This document shows positions 1 to 12,587 of a DNA stretch of 64,000 nt, piece by piece. The notes below the pieces were generated by a model. The model was not told the origin of the DNA. It saw only the letters and a program-made list of their open reading frames with translations, and made no database searches. This DNA is from Smittia aterrima. Its lineage: Eukaryota; Arthropoda; Insecta; Diptera; Chironomidae. Every line of letters starts with the position of its first letter. Within the stretch, counting starts at the first letter, position 1. The stretch covers positions 17,980,854-18,044,853 of the forward strand of contig CP093830.1 of NCBI GenBank assembly GCA_033063855.1, written 5' to 3'. A program made the position numbers and the translations under genes.

Positions 1-252
1 AATTGTAATATCTTCCAGTCGATTCAACGTCATTCGAGTCGAAATGATTTAATTTTCCAGACGTGCTGCCATCATTCAAAATTGGTGATGCGGACCGTTC
101 AACACGCAAATGAGGTTCTTCGTATTCTGTTTGTGGTTCTTCTTCCTCAAAGTTGACGGCAATCGATGGCTGAATATTTTCATGACCAGCGTCGTAGATC
201 TGTGACTTTGGTGAGATTTGTGAGATTGAGTAATGATCGTCGCATGTTGTTT
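1..252 (-). CDS. Unidentified acidic protein, exon cut by left window edge
   Basis: On the minus strand an open frame of 84 codons runs from 252 off the window edge without a stop. The protein is polar and acidic, with a Glu-rich patch (FEEEEPQTEYEEP) and Ser-rich stretches, and I do not recognise a family. Just upstream is a strong splice acceptor (pyrimidine-rich tract ending in TTTACAG), so the exon probably starts at 252 in phase 1. An in-frame ATG at 304 would add 17 residues that read straight through that acceptor tract, so I consider it less likely to be the start. The phase matches the donor of the signal-peptide exon at 5981-6050. Joined, the mature protein would begin near ETTCDDHYS and be secreted or a membrane ectodomain. 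The join is inference; the open frame is seen directly. Confidence 0.55.
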
Positions 253-2531
253 CTGTAAATGAGAGAATTTGTGTTTTACTGATTGGTGAAAGTGAAGAAA
301 ACATTTTAATCCAAAAGAAATATTGAGTGATCTCGTAAAGATTATTCGGTCTCCACATATGCAACGCTCAACTCGTATCTCGCTAACGGTTTCCTTAAAA
401 CCGCGCTTAACTGTGCTTCACCAGCTTTTTTCTCGCTTCTCTTTCGGCAAAGCTCTTTTTGCGAGTTTGATCGTTTCGATTTTCGCTAACAGAACCAGAA
501 ACACTTAAAGCAATTTAAAAGTAATTTTTCGGCTTAAGAACAACTTTGCGTAATTCGTATTCATGTCGTTGATATCATAATCCAATTAAGATAAAGAGCA
601 TGACATGAGTTATGTTACTCAAATGCTAACAAGCAACGATTACATGAAAATCATCATGATTGTTTAGATTCAGTGAAACACGCGTGCGGAGAAAACTTTG
701 TTGAGTTACAGTTGAATAAAAATCTGGTGCATAAATTTAACAAAAAAAAAATCAAGTCGAACAAGCGCTTACTTCTTGTTTTACCGTACGGTCTTCAGCC
801 ACTTATTGGGTTAACAACTCAGCGCAGCGCCGGAAGATTGAATTCGAAGAGAATTCAATTTAAACTTGAATGAAAGACTTTGATCCAATTTGTTAGGAGT
901 AATTAGAAGAGCGCTGGGGAGGATTTTTGAATATTGAAAGTCTCTAATTGTTGGAATGTGGGTTGAAGCCCGATTCTCATTCCTCACATTCCCGTGTCCC
1001 ACACTGAACAAGCGAAATTGATAATATCGTGTAAGTTGCGAAAAAGCTTTCATTTTTCAATTCGTTCTACTTAATTATTCAGAAACCAGCTCAGAATGCA
1101 CCATTGTCTCGCGACGCGTTTCTTATCGCGCTTTACATTCATTTTCCCTCAGGAATTTTTTGATCGAGTAACTCGTTTTGTTCGTTGCGTTCGAAAAATG
1201 TGTCAGGTGCATGAATCGAATGATTAAAAAGAGCGAAGAACTTGTTCGTTGATTATGTCAAATAAATTTTATTTTATTATCAGATTCGCTGCGAAGATTT
1301 TCAGTTCTCCCTTCACTAGACGCTCGATGATAAAATCGCGACGACATTTCGACCGGATTTCTCACGAACCGCTGCAAGCTATAATCTTTCGATCTGTCAG
1401 TTCATGCGTCGCAAAAATATTCCAACTGATCTGAAAGTTTATCTTTTCTATTCGCAAAGTGTTAACGAACTCGTCAGCCGTCGATCTGCAGCATTTTCAC
1501 GTCCGCGATTTGCATTTTTTATGCTTTGCACAAGGGGAAAGTGAAACTTTGCACTTAACACATGTAACATCGACCAATTGGTTCAAACCAAAGTAATTTT
1601 ACTTAAAGCAAATAAAAAATAATCTGATACCAAAAACGATTCGAAAAGTTTTCTCTTTTTCATGCGACTTATGTGGATTAGGTGAGCGCGATTTTTAGAT
1701 ATTTCTTTAAATTTTCTTAAATAAGATTAAATTAATGAAAGATTGAAATCATTGATTAAGTGATTACTGGTTGAATGAATCAGCGATTAATTATTTCACT
1801 AAGTGGAGCTTTCAATTCTGATTGTTTCCAGTTACTTTATCATTAGTAAGCCGTTGATTTTTCATTCTTCACGATGAATCTTCAAATTTCTAAACCGAAA
1901 AAAATCCGCTAATGCTTCAATTACGAAAGTCAAAACAACTGTCAATGTTTACTCGAAGGATTCAGCAAAGCAGAAACACAAAAGCGAATTCTCGTTATGC
2001 GTTAATATTATGACACTTCGTCTGCGTGCATCACGGAATTTGAATTCACACAATGTTTGATTGCGAAATCAAAGTCAAACCTGAGGCGCATCGTTAATTT
2101 CGAGAAGCATATCAAATTGTTTCTAAGGTGCAACGAAACTAGAAAACCCATCGAGCCGTCTGCTTTCAATTGTTTGGCGAGGTTGAAAAGTAAAAGCTTC
2201 AAGCTAGTTCCATAATTTCGTTTTATATTTAGCGACACAAACAATGGCAACATTAATATCACGGAATCTAATTAAACTTTAAAGTTTCGCTTTTCTTCTG
2301 GTTGAGTGAAAGTCAGCGGAAGTCACAAAAAGAAAGAACGAAATTTACTCAAGGTCTTTTGTCTTTGAAATCAAACGCAATGAAGCATCACTAAAGCCCA
2401 CATCCGAGTTTAATGATCGATATAGTTTCTCTTTCAAAAAGAAACGAAATTTCAAAGAAAACCGAAAGATACTTGTCATCGACAAAAAGAACGAGACAAA
2501 TCGGATTGAAACATCGAGAAGCATCAAGAAG
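253..2531. other. Non-coding stretch, possible intron
   Basis: No open frame here has family resemblance or codon-like character; short frames such as the one on the minus strand at 2008-2262 look random. It may be part of the proposed 5.7-kb intron between 252 and 5981. The polyadenylation signal of the EF-hand gene is at 2532-2537. Confidence 0.5.
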
Positions 2532-2647
2532 TTTATTGAGAATTTCTTTGAACGTTGAATTGTAAAGTTTTTTTTTTGATTATGTTTGATTAGAGTTAGA
2601 TCTTCTTTTGATATGATTTGAAGAAACTTGAAACTTTGTTGATATGT

Positions 2648-3339
2648 TTACAAAGGAGTTGGCTCTGGAGAAGCACAGCTGTCATCGTCAGACGGATCGT
2701 CTTCCTGTGAATCTTCTTGTGAGTCTTCCGGTTCACCAAGAGCGTAAACAAACTCATCAAAATCGATTCTACCATCGCCATCAACGTCAACTTCCTTTAT
2801 CATGTCTTCGACTGAAAATTATTTCAAATTAAATCTTGGACTAAATTTTCGTTTTGTAAATTACTTTCGTCTTCATCCAAATCTTCACCGAGACATTGCA
2901 GAACTGCTCGCAAGTCACTGGCCGTGATGTAACCGCGGTTATGCTTGTCAAACACTCTGAACGCGTCACGCAGTTCCTGCTCTTCTTGAGCGGCTGATTC
3001 ATCTTGATCGGAGTCAGTGATATTCAAAAGAATCTCGACAAACTCTTGGAACGAAACATTTCCATCTCCGTCTGTGTCAATCTCGCAAAGCATTTCTTGG
3101 AGCTCTTCCATTCGAGCCCATTGACCAAGTTGATGCATTACCGCTCCAAGTTCTTCTTTGGTCAAATATCCATTGCCATCCTTGTCGAAAAGTGAAAACG
3201 CGTCGCGATATTCTCTCAACTTATTTTTGGAAATGTTTCGTTTGTTGAGTTTCGTCGGAGCTTCGAGTGAGAAAGATGTCTGATCGAAAAACACTGAGCC
3301 GCTTTCGGAGCTGCCAGAAATCGGAGTTTTTGGTTCCAT
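2648..3339 (-). CDS. Calmodulin-like four-EF-hand protein
   Basis: Two exons, 3339-2865 and 2811-2648, are separated by a 53-nt GT-AG intron (2812-2864) and give 212 aa. Four EF-hand loops lie at about residues 52-63 (DKDGNGYLTKEE), 88-99 (DTDGDGNVSFQE), 131-142 (DKHNRGYITASD) and 167-178 (DVDGDGRIDFDE). Loops 1, 2 and 4 have canonical Asp/Gly/Glu ligands. Loop 3 has His, Arg and a terminal Asp in place of usual ligands, so it probably binds calcium weakly or not at all. A roughly 40-residue Ser-rich N-terminal extension and an acidic tail (GEPEDSQEDSQEDD) separate it from true calmodulin and resemble an insect-conserved calmodulin-related protein of unknown role. A polyA signal (AATAAA on the minus strand) is at 2532-2537. 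It may be nested inside an intron of the secreted-protein gene. Confidence 0.9.
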
Positions 3340-5980
3340 CTTCGAGAGTTTTAAGTGAAATTTTTGTTAAGAAAACTTTGCAATATGTGCGACAAAAAAA
3401 AACTTTGTGAATCTCCGTCCACCTACGAAGCTTTCACGGAGTCTGCGCATTGCTTTGAGATTCGTTTCGTACGAAGAATCACAATAATTTATTCTTCTCG
3501 CAGGTTAAAAATGCAGTTAATAGCAAGCGCATCAGGAGACTAGTTTTTCTACTTCAACGACCGTGAATCGATGACTTTGCTAACGATGAAGAATCGATCT
3601 CAAAGCAAAACATTGTGGGCTCGCAAAAACCATCAAGCGACATAATCAAAGACAGTTCATTAACATCATCAGCGCTTTCATCTCTAACGAACTTCCATTT
3701 AATTTTCTTAATAACAACTTTTGTTTGCCGAGCAGCGATCACAATTGAATTGTATCATTACTCGTTTTCTGTTTATTCGCATGGTCATGATGTGAGATCA
3801 AAAAACTCTTGTGAAGTAATCGTTGAATCGACCCCAGTAAGAACTCAATAAAGAAAGCTTTATGACATGAATCTTCGCGTCTTCATGACTTTTATAGATA
3901 ACAATCGCAACCTCCTACGAAAACCGCAGTCAATTGACTTCTAATTCCTTCTCAAGTTGAAAGAAAATTTATTATTGACGAGTCACTAATTGTGTCTTGA
4001 CCATTTTCGACGACAACAGACGAGAGTTCTTTGACTCTTTCCCATTTGGTATGCTAATTCGTTCGGGCGTCTTCTTCTTAAGAAATCAACAAACCATTTC
4101 AGAAAGAATGCGTGTGTGAAAATAATTCACGACTAAATATTCTTCAACCGCAAAGTCGCTTTTTTTTGTCCAACCGACGTCTTCATTCAACTGTAATGAA
4201 GTCCCGTCAAGAGAAATGTGTTAAACAATTCGTCGTCACAATTTGTCACTTGACTAGCGAGTGATCTCGGGAGAAGCTTCAATGTCACTAACGGTTTCTT
4301 GCGAGTATAAGTTGCCACTTAAAGCTAATTCGATTGAGAACTTGTTGTTTGCATCAAGTCTAATGAATTACTTAAAATCTCGTTACAGTCAGTGGAGATT
4401 CTCAATCCAAATTGTAAAATTATTAAAATTTTAACGGCTCATCTTTACCGAATCTTTCACCTTCCACTTTACAAATCGACTTCAACTGTGCTCTAGATTT
4501 GTCTTTAATTCTCACAGCGAGCACCTCAATCGACAGAGGATCTTACAGAACGATCATATCGGCGATCAAGCTCTGCTCAATTAGTCTGAGATCTCGCGGA
4601 AATATGCCAACACAACTCGATAATAATGGCCAAATGGAAGCCAAAGTGAGGCACACAAACGAACGAAAGAAAAAAAAAGAGAAATTTAACATAATTGTTT
4701 GCCGCACCATTGTTGTTCGAATAGATTTTTAGCTTTTGCTTTTGGCATTTAAATGAAGCAACATGGAAATTTCCAACGTGACGCGAATTCTTCGAACGTG
4801 TTGTTGCATTCGCTGTGAGCTCAACCAGGATCTGTGTACGAAAGCATTGCATAACAGCTAACAGTCTCGCACATTAAGTGATCAAATCAAACGTCGCATA
4901 ACGGAGAGCCGGTAATCGTGAATCATAATCGAGTCCATTCAATTAACAACATTTCACGGACTCGGTCAATTGCATCATAAGCGACAGGCATTTCCCGGTT
5001 GAAAAACACTTTCAAGTCATCTTACATCTGATTCACTTAAAAGATTGAGTTAAAGGTTAAAGATTTTTTTAACTGTCGAGACTTTCTTAATCAATGATTT
5101 ATGATGACTCATAGAATGGCCTGAAGGTGCTCTGGCTCACACATAATGCATGACGAATTGCTTTTTAATTATCGTTGCGTTTCTAGAATCTCACTCGACC
5201 GCCCGACCATCAAAGTAATTTCTTTAATGGAAAGGATTAAGAAGATATCTCTCGTCAGATTCAATTCTTCTGTTCCTCGAAATTTGAAACGAACAGCAAT
5301 TTCTCAAAATTGAACATAAATTAACTATCGTCTTACTTAAACCGCAGCAGATGCGGGAACCTGCGATCTCGGGTTAAAATTGATATTTCATGTTGTCTGA
5401 GAATGTGAAGAACCTTTTGATTGATGATGATTCGTCAGAAAAATCTCTTTGCTTTCTCATTAACTTTCCTCGCTTTTGTGTCTCGCTCCGGTGTTCGTGC
5501 GAGTCTTTGGAACTTTTTGCTGAAGGCGAAACAAGTAAATATTGACAAAAAGTGTCACCAATCGATTCCCATCGTTTCTATAACTAACTCAAGCACATCG
5601 AAGCTTTTAAAGAATTTGAAGTTCTGTTAGTTTTTGAAACTTTTTCACTAATCTTTCAATTGATCACTTGATTTAAATCATTTCGTTGTCTATCACAGAC
5701 AATGATGGCAAAACAAACAATCTCAAATTACCGAAGCCTTATACGGACTTTGAATATCTTTGGCTTCATTTCTAGCCTAGCGATGCTGTCTTTACCGTTA
5801 AACAATAAATGTTTCGATTTAACCGTACACGATGCAATAGGCATCAGACATTCCGGTGCAACAAGATGAGAGGAATAAAATGTGTTACAAATTATCTTGT
5901 TACGCGACCGGCGAGTTTGAGATCTTGTTCATCTAATTTACTTCTTTTAGCAATGAGATAAGTGAGTCGTCTTTTCTTAC
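3340..5980. other. Non-coding stretch upstream of the EF-hand gene
   Basis: It should contain the EF-hand gene promoter and, if the signal-peptide exon model is right, the distal part of that gene's intron. I see no further exon: the short frames on either strand lack splice context and family resemblance. Confidence 0.45.
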
Positions 5981-6050
5981 CTGTCAACAACAGCAACACG
6001 ACGACAAACGCCACGGAAGCAATCCACTGAGGCGAATTCATCGTTTTCAT
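5981..6050 (-). CDS. Putative first coding exon, signal peptide
   Basis: The minus strand from ATG at 6050 encodes 23 residues beginning MKTMNSPQW, followed by a hydrophobic core (VAFVVVLLLL) and then Thr. It ends exactly at a consensus donor (ACAG|GTAAGA, donor at 5980). This is the layout of a secretory signal-peptide exon ending in phase 1. An in-frame upstream ATG at 6092 would prefix a charged stretch, so the 6050 start is preferred. The only downstream exon in the window with a matching acceptor and phase is 252-1, about 5.7 kb away. What is seen is the hydrophobic exon and the donor; the linkage and secretion are inferred. Confidence 0.45.
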
Positions 6051-8104
6051 CAATTTCCGTTCACGACACTCTTTTGAAATGTTTTTTGGCAATTTTATAT
6101 TTTTTAACTTTCACGTAAATTTACGCAACTTTTCTTTCTTTTTTGCGGCGATGCTTACAATCACAAGCTTCGATGTTTACTTTTGTCACAGTCGTTTGTG
6201 CTCATTCTCATTTCAGTTTCAACGACATTTTCGAGGCGATAATTTTCACAATTGATTCGCCATCCGTTAACCATCGACGATCTGAAAGAAGGAAAAGCAT
6301 TGACTTTGATGGATGTTTACTAAAGCGAATCATTTTATGTTTTTCGCAAAACCGAAAGCTCTTTGCTAATTAAACATTTCCACTGTTCACTTAAAACAAT
6401 AAATTTGCTCTTTTTACTACGCACTGATTCAGCGCCTCTTCAACGCTTCTTCTAATTGTTGCAGAGAGATTTCAAATTGAAAGAGAAACGAAAATTGTTT
6501 TTTTTTTGCTTTGGCGTTCGATTGAAATATTCAGAACGCGGTGAGTGAGCTCAGGGGCTTGGAAGCTTTCATATTTCTATTTTGATGACGTTGATAGATA
6601 TTTCCGACGCGTGATGATGACGGTTATTATCAAGTGAAAACCCGCGAAACCAAAAGTTTCCAATTCATTCTCAACCTGGAGCGGTTAGCTTTCAGGTTTT
6701 GTTTATTCAATGTGAAACTCTCTTCGTTTGAAGGTCACATGGAGAAATTGAGCTCGCTTGCGAATTTTTGCGGCCCATTTTGGTTTGGGTCGAATCTCGT
6801 TTTGGGAATTATTTTTCTTTGATTCTCTTTAACGGTCAATTCGTCAATCTAAAGGAATTTCTCATCGATTTCAGGTTTGGAAGTCTCGATTACTTTTAAT
6901 GATAATGCTTAGATCTAACTTCAAATTTATCTTAACGACAACAACCATTCCCATGAAGAAACAAGTTTTCCATCAGGTGAAGGTTGAAGCCAACAAGAAT
7001 TCCATCGCGTCTCCTATTTCTTCTCGTTTAAAGACACAACTCGTTGATAATTTTCTTTTGATTGGTGCATGGAATTGGGTCATTAAACTAATCAACTCAA
7101 ACCAGATTCACTTCAAGTGATTTGAACGCTTCTAAAGCTTCTCGGACGATGGAAGTTTAGAAGGCGTGAAATGAGCTTCGACAATGCGTTAAATTGGGAC
7201 ACAGAAAAATGAAGAAATTGTAATTAACAATCCAATCACTTTAACAATAGTCAATCAAATGACCGAAACTTTCTAATCTCTCGGGGAAGCCCTTGAACTC
7301 ACAAGCGTCAAGTTCTGAACAAAAAAAAAAGTCTCATCATCACCGTCGTCAATCGTAAATAATATTTAATACACTTGCTTCAAGCTGCGATCGAAAAGCA
7401 AGCGAATCAAGCAAAGACGTTGAAGAAAAAAAGAAATTTCTTTGTGCTGACCTATTTATTTCCCTTTTCTTTTCCAATCGCCTCGTTTACACACTTCACG
7501 AACTTTAAATTGCTTGACGACTCGCCAGAATATTTTTTTATGATTCTCCAATCAATTTTCTTCTTCACGGATCAAAAATTAATATTTCGTTTCTTTTAAT
7601 TAAATCCAATTCTTCTTATGGCACTTTCGATGATCCGATTTCTTTGGAATCGTTACACTTGACGGTTAAATTCTCTGGACGATAATACGTGAGAGACTTT
7701 ACGCAATTACATTGCTCCGTTTCAAGGGATCAACTGACACCTTTTAATGATGTTTATCTTGCGCGGGACCGAAGACGAAACGACCGTTCTCGTCAATTTT
7801 ACAACTCGGAATGATGAAGAAAAGACAGAGAACTGAAATTTCTTTGCGCAACGTGTTAGTGTTGAGCTTTCTTTCTCTCATTTCCTTTACATGCGTTGAA
7901 GTCACTTTGGCAACATCGCTCGATCTTTAAGTTTCAATGCGTTGCGCAATGAATTTTCTTGAGTTGCTTTGAATAGGATGCAGAGCTCTCTTAAATTGTC
8001 GTTTTGCAATCTGCGTCGCAAAGCAAATTCGTCATCCATGAAAGAGAAAGTGAAATAAACCCGGAATGAGTCAGAATTCAATTTGAGTTTGTAATGTTTT
8101 TCGT
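6051..8104. other. Intergenic, no gene seen
   Basis: This is AT-rich sequence between the signal-peptide exon and YJU2B. Plus-strand frames at 6634-6822, 6899-7120 and 7375-7599 have low-complexity Phe/Lys-rich translations and no splice context. The YJU2B polyA signal (minus-strand AATAAA) lies at 8105-8110. Confidence 0.5.
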
Positions 8105-8148
8105 TTTATTTAAATAATCGTTCATGCTGCACGCTCTCCCAGCTTAAT

Positions 8149-9147
8149 TCAGCTTTTGTCTTCTTCCTCTTCTGAGCTTGAATAAGCAGCAACGAGCGAG
8201 GGTGTTGATATGCAGTCTGGTTTTACTTTCTTTGCATTGGAATTTTCTTCTAAATTTTGGCCTAAACGTTTTATAACGATTCCTAAGCTCGTTGGTTTCA
8301 GTTTGGCTGTTAAGAGCTTTTCTGTTCGAAGACCACCGAAACTTGTGATGGTCGATGATGGTAACGCTGGTTTGTTTATCACTTCAAGCATTCGCTCGCG
8401 GGATTTCTCATCAATTGACTTACTCGCTCTTAGTCGAAGTAAGCTCGCGAGCTGACGATCCTCTTCTGATTCTGGTAGCAACTTGATTCCTGTTAAACTT
8501 GCTCGACTCAAAATATTTGTGTCTGCTTCTTCGATTGCTTTCAACTCTTTCTTTGTTTTTCTGAATTCAGCTCTGAGCTTCGAGTTTGACTCAAAATTAT
8601 CTCTCCAAACATCATCGTTACGCTGATAGAGTTTCGATAGAATGGGCTTTGAGTCTTCCGCAGTCTTTTCGTCTTTAGCTCCATGTTCGAGCTTGAACAT
8701 TGCATCATCAAACATTCGTCGTTGAGTTTCTTTGGTCTCTGGAACGATTTGTTCGTTCTGTGTGGGATCCCATCGATTCTCTTGTCGTCTAGCTCCGCTA
8801 ACAATTTCATAATCAAGATTTGCTGGATCAGTTTTGATGTCAAAGTAATTGTCGCAAAGATGACATTTCATTCGGAATTGGTAGACGGGAGTGCTGTAAT
8901 AGTTGCCAACCTTCTTCTTCTCAGCGTTATATCGCACGCCCATTCCTATATGGTTCTTACATCCTTCGCACCAAATGTTGTAAGGCATTTCGAATCGAAT
9001 CGTAAGAATCTTTTCGGTCTCCCATTTCTTTCCACGTTCTCTTAAAGCGTGATGTCCGTGATAAGCGTTGAGACCCTTTGCCATGACCTTCGGGTTGCTG
9101 AAGAAGGCCGGCGGGTAATAATGATTTTGTCCTTTACGTTCACCCAT
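8149..9147 (-). CDS. YJU2B: YJU2B / CCDC130-type CWC16 splicing-factor homologue
   Basis: A single uninterrupted frame of 332 aa starts with the family signature MGERKGQNHYYPP. The N-terminal CWC16 domain has the conserved NIWCEGCKNHIGMGVRYNAE block and a second CxxC (CHLC). Cysteines 60/63 and 95/98 form the expected zinc-binding pair of CxxC motifs, and DPANLDYEIVSGARR follows. The C-terminal half is charged and helical and ends in a Ser/Glu-rich tail. Family knowledge: YJU2/CWC16 proteins associate with the spliceosome around the first catalytic step; the CCDC130 branch is less well characterised. It has no introns, unlike its neighbours. MetRS ends 212 bp upstream on the same strand. A polyA signal is at 8105-8110, about 40 nt past the stop. 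Confidence 0.95.
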   Translation of the reverse strand: MGERKGQNHYYPPAFFSNPKVMAKGLNAYHGHHALRERGKKWETEKILTIRFEMPYNIWCEGCKNHIGMGVRYNAEKKKVGNYYSTPVYQFRMKCHLCDNYFDIKTDPANLDYEIVSGARRQENRWDPTQNEQIVPETKETQRRMFDDAMFKLEHGAKDEKTAEDSKPILSKLYQRNDDVWRDNFESNSKLRAEFRKTKKELKAIEEADTNILSRASLTGIKLLPESEEDRQLASLLRLRASKSIDEKSRERMLEVINKPALPSSTITSFGGLRTEKLLTAKLKPTSLGIVIKRLGQNLEENSNAKKVKPDCISTPSLVAAYSSSEEEEDKS

Positions 9148-9359
9148 TGCTGCTGATTATTTTATTTCACTTTTCTTTGAAATTTCAAATGTTTGTTTAC
9201 ATTTTTCTTCAGGGCTTCCAACTAATCGGTAAAATACAAAATCCCGCGAATCGTTAAAACATCTTTTCTCGTTCTCCAAACAATTTCCTTTATTTACTTT
9301 TAATCGTTATTCAAGTACACCAGTTTCAAGAATAAATACTTCCAATTCATATCGACACT

Positions 9360-12300
9360 TTATTTCTTCTTCTTTTTGCTGCTGGGTTGCTCGGCTGGTT
9401 TTCCAGTTAGTGCTGTCAACTTTTGCTTCAACGACAAAAGGATTTCAACTTCTGGTTGCCAGGAAGCTTTGTCAGCTCCACTTGTCTTAAGCACTCTCAC
9501 TTTCTCACCCTGAAAATGATAAAATATTTAAAGAAAATTCTAAAATTTTCAGTTCAGACTATTACCTGTTGAGCAATTTGATCTTCAAGTTTTTTGACGT
9601 CATCAGCAGATGGTTTGCTTTCTTCCTTCTGAATATCTTTAGAGTCACTCGCACCACTTTTCTGTGCTTGGAGATTCGCTAGTTGTTTCTTCAGCTCTAA
9701 CAGAATTGTCACTTCTGGTTGCCAAACTGCTTTCTCAACGCCACTCGCTTTAAGATCTCTCACTTTTAAACCTTGATCTGCTACAGCTTTCTCAGCTTCA
9801 TCAACGCTGTTGAACAACTTTGACTTCTCTTGTTTCGGTTTCGTTGCATCCTTTGCTTGCTGAACTCCTCCATACTTCTTCTTCAGCTCATCGATTGTTG
9901 TTTGATCGATTTTCGTGAAGAGTGGAACAGGTTTATTGATCTTATGACCAGGAGGGAGAAGCAACGAAATTTGTGGTTTCCTACAAAAAAGAAATAAATT
10001 TTAAAATCCAAGAAGAAATTTTATAATTGAAACTTACGAAGCATTAATAAAACCACCGGAGACATTCAATTGAGAATACAATTTCCTTGAAGTGCTTGGC
10101 ATGAATGGGAAGAGAAGAGTTGCTAACAGACAAGCAATGTTGCAAGTCAAACTGATGACACTTCCAGCTCTCGCTTTCTGCTCATCTGTTCCTTTCAATA
10201 GAACCCAAGGTTGTTCAACTTGCATGTAAATATTTCCTTGTCTTGACACAGCAAGCAAATGTTTGATACCGTCGCGGAATCGAGTTTTCTCCATTGACGT
10301 TGTGTATCCTTTAACTTCTCGATTAATTAGTGCAAGTAGATTCAAATCATCAGCGTTGAGAGTGATCTTGCCAACAGTTGAGTCAAAGTTCTTTTCGCAG
10401 AAAACGAGAGCACGGTTAACGAAATTTCCGAGATTGTTAAGAAGCTCTGAGTTGTTTCGTGCTGCAAGGTCATTCCAACTGAAGCTAGAATCTTGACCTT
10501 CAGGACGAGCAGCAGCGAGATAGAATCTCCAAACGTCAGCGTCGATTCCAGTTTCTTGAGCATCATTACCAAACACTCCAATTCCTCGGCTCTTGCTGAA
10601 TTTTCCGTCTTCATAATTGAGATATTCAGTGGCCATGATTCTTGAAACTAAAGTGTGACCTTTATTGATGCCCAGAAGCGTTGAAGGGAACATAACCGAA
10701 TGGAAAGGAACGTTGTCCTTTGCCATGAATTGGAACAGTTCAACTTTCGATTCACCCTTCGGCTGCCACCATTGTCTCCACTCTTTTGTGTATCGACTCG
10801 TTATTGACACGTAGCCAATTGGAGCATCGAACCAGACGTAGAAAACTTTTGATTCGAATCCTTTCATTGGAACTGGAATGCCCCACTTAAGATCTCGAGT
10901 GATGCAACGTGATTTCAATCCTTCTTTAAGCCAAGCTTTAGTGATTACTCTTGCATTATGTGTCCAATTACTGTCAACGGTTTCAATCCATGTTCGTAAT
11001 TTCGGTTCGATTTTCGGAAGGTCGATGAATAGTTGATTTGATGTACGTACGACTGGTGAAGCATTGCAAACCTTGCATCGTGGTTTGATCAATTCAATAG
11101 CGTTAATCAATTTACCGCATCCGTCGCATTGATCACCGCGAGCGTCTTCATAGCCACAGCCAGGATGAGGACAAGTTCCTTCAACAAATCGATCAGCGAG
11201 GAAGCGGTCGCATTTCACACAAAGAAGTTGGTCAACAGCTTGCGTTTCGATGAAGCCTTGCTTATGAAGATCTAAGAAGAACTCTTGCACAATTTCGGTT
11301 TGCTCTGGAGTTGATGTTCTTCCAAAGTAATCGAAACCGATTCCAAACCAGCGATAGATTCCATTGTGGATCTCGAAATACTTATCGCAAATCTGCTTGG
11401 GAGTCATATTTTCAGCGAGAGCTTTTGTTTCCGTTGCTGTTCCGTATTCGTCAGTTCCGGAAACGTAAAGTGTGTTGTAGCCGCACAATCTAGAGTATCT
11501 CGCAAAGATGTCAGCAGATAAAACACATCCGATGATGTTGCCGAGATGTGGAACATTATTCACGTAAGGGAGAGCTGAAGTGATGAGAATATTTCGTTCG
11601 TTGGGTTTTGGTAAAACAATTTTCGGATCATCTTTCTTCACTGGCGTTTCAATCACAAAACTCGCTTTTGCTAAATCAAGCTCAGCTTGCTCCACAGCTT
11701 CATGAACTGGTGATGGTAACTCGGAGTTGGTTTCTTGTGCTCCATTACTATTCGAAATTGATTCAACAATGTTCAGTCCTCCGAAACGATTCGCTTGTTG
11801 GAACGACGAGAAGTTGAGGCTCTTCTGAGGTAAACTCACTAACGCTGCTGTTGTTTCTGGCATTTCAGAGATTCCCTTGAACCATTTCAGTAGCACGTCA
11901 ATGTCTTGTAATCCTTTAAGCGCGCCATCAACAGTCAACAAACTCCAAATGGAAATATCGGCCGAAGATACTTTGTCTCCAGTCAAGAAAGTTGATTTCT
12001 TCAGAGCTTCGTTCAGTTGTTTAATCAAAGAGCTCAGAGCAACTTTTGCGTTGGGATCCACACGGGATCCTGAAGTCAAATTTTGTGCCAACACCGGAGC
12101 CAATTTCGTTGTTGACCATTCGAGCCACTAAAAGAATCGAATTGCAATTTATTGATTTCTGTAAAATCTCATAAATGTTTCATCATCACTAACCTGATTG
12201 CGAATATTAGATTCCTGCTCGACTCCGCTCATCAGAAATTGGATTGCTACATCGCTCATAAAGATTTGCGATCCGCTATCAAGTTCAAGACAAGGAAGAT

Positions 12301-12587
12301 GCTTCGGTTCTTTAATTGCCGGATCTGCAGAATGAAATTACAAAGAAATAACCTTTAAACCTTTAAAATATTTCAATCATCAAATTTTCAATGAAAACAA
12401 TCAGGAAATTGTAAGACATCTCAAGAACATCATTACAGAACTCGACTAATTCACTTGGTGATAAGATTTCATTCACTTCCTTACCATTCAATGTCACGAA
12501 TTTAACTTGCACATCTTTTTTCGCTAACTTTGCTGCCAGAACTAATTTTAATCCAAGCGGATTGCCTTCATTCGTATAAATTATCAT
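9360..12587 (-). CDS. MetRS: Cytosolic methionyl-tRNA synthetase with two WHEP domains
   Basis: Five exons in phase: 12587-12485, 12324-12194, 12127-10038, 9980-9566 and 9509-9360, giving 962 aa. The enzyme charges tRNA-Met with methionine in the cytosol. Order of parts: an N-terminal GST-like domain (about residues 1-190); the catalytic Rossmann fold with the HIGH-type motif HLGN (272-275); a Cys-rich zinc insert (CVKC, CDGC, CKVC); the KMSKS equivalent FSKS (588-591); the anticodon-binding helical domain; then two WHEP repeats. The first WHEP is at about 834-880 in exon 4, and the second straddles exons 4-5 at about 902-950. The protein ends in a lysine run. WHEP repeats bind tRNA or partner proteins in metazoan synthetases. 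The start at 12587 is the ATG giving MIIYTNEG. PolyA signal at 9289-9294. Confidence 0.96.

Noticed and set aside
302..304. ATG on the minus strand as the start of the left-edge protein
   Set aside because: The 17 codons it would add coincide with a strong pyrimidine tract and acceptor (TTTACAG), so they look intronic.
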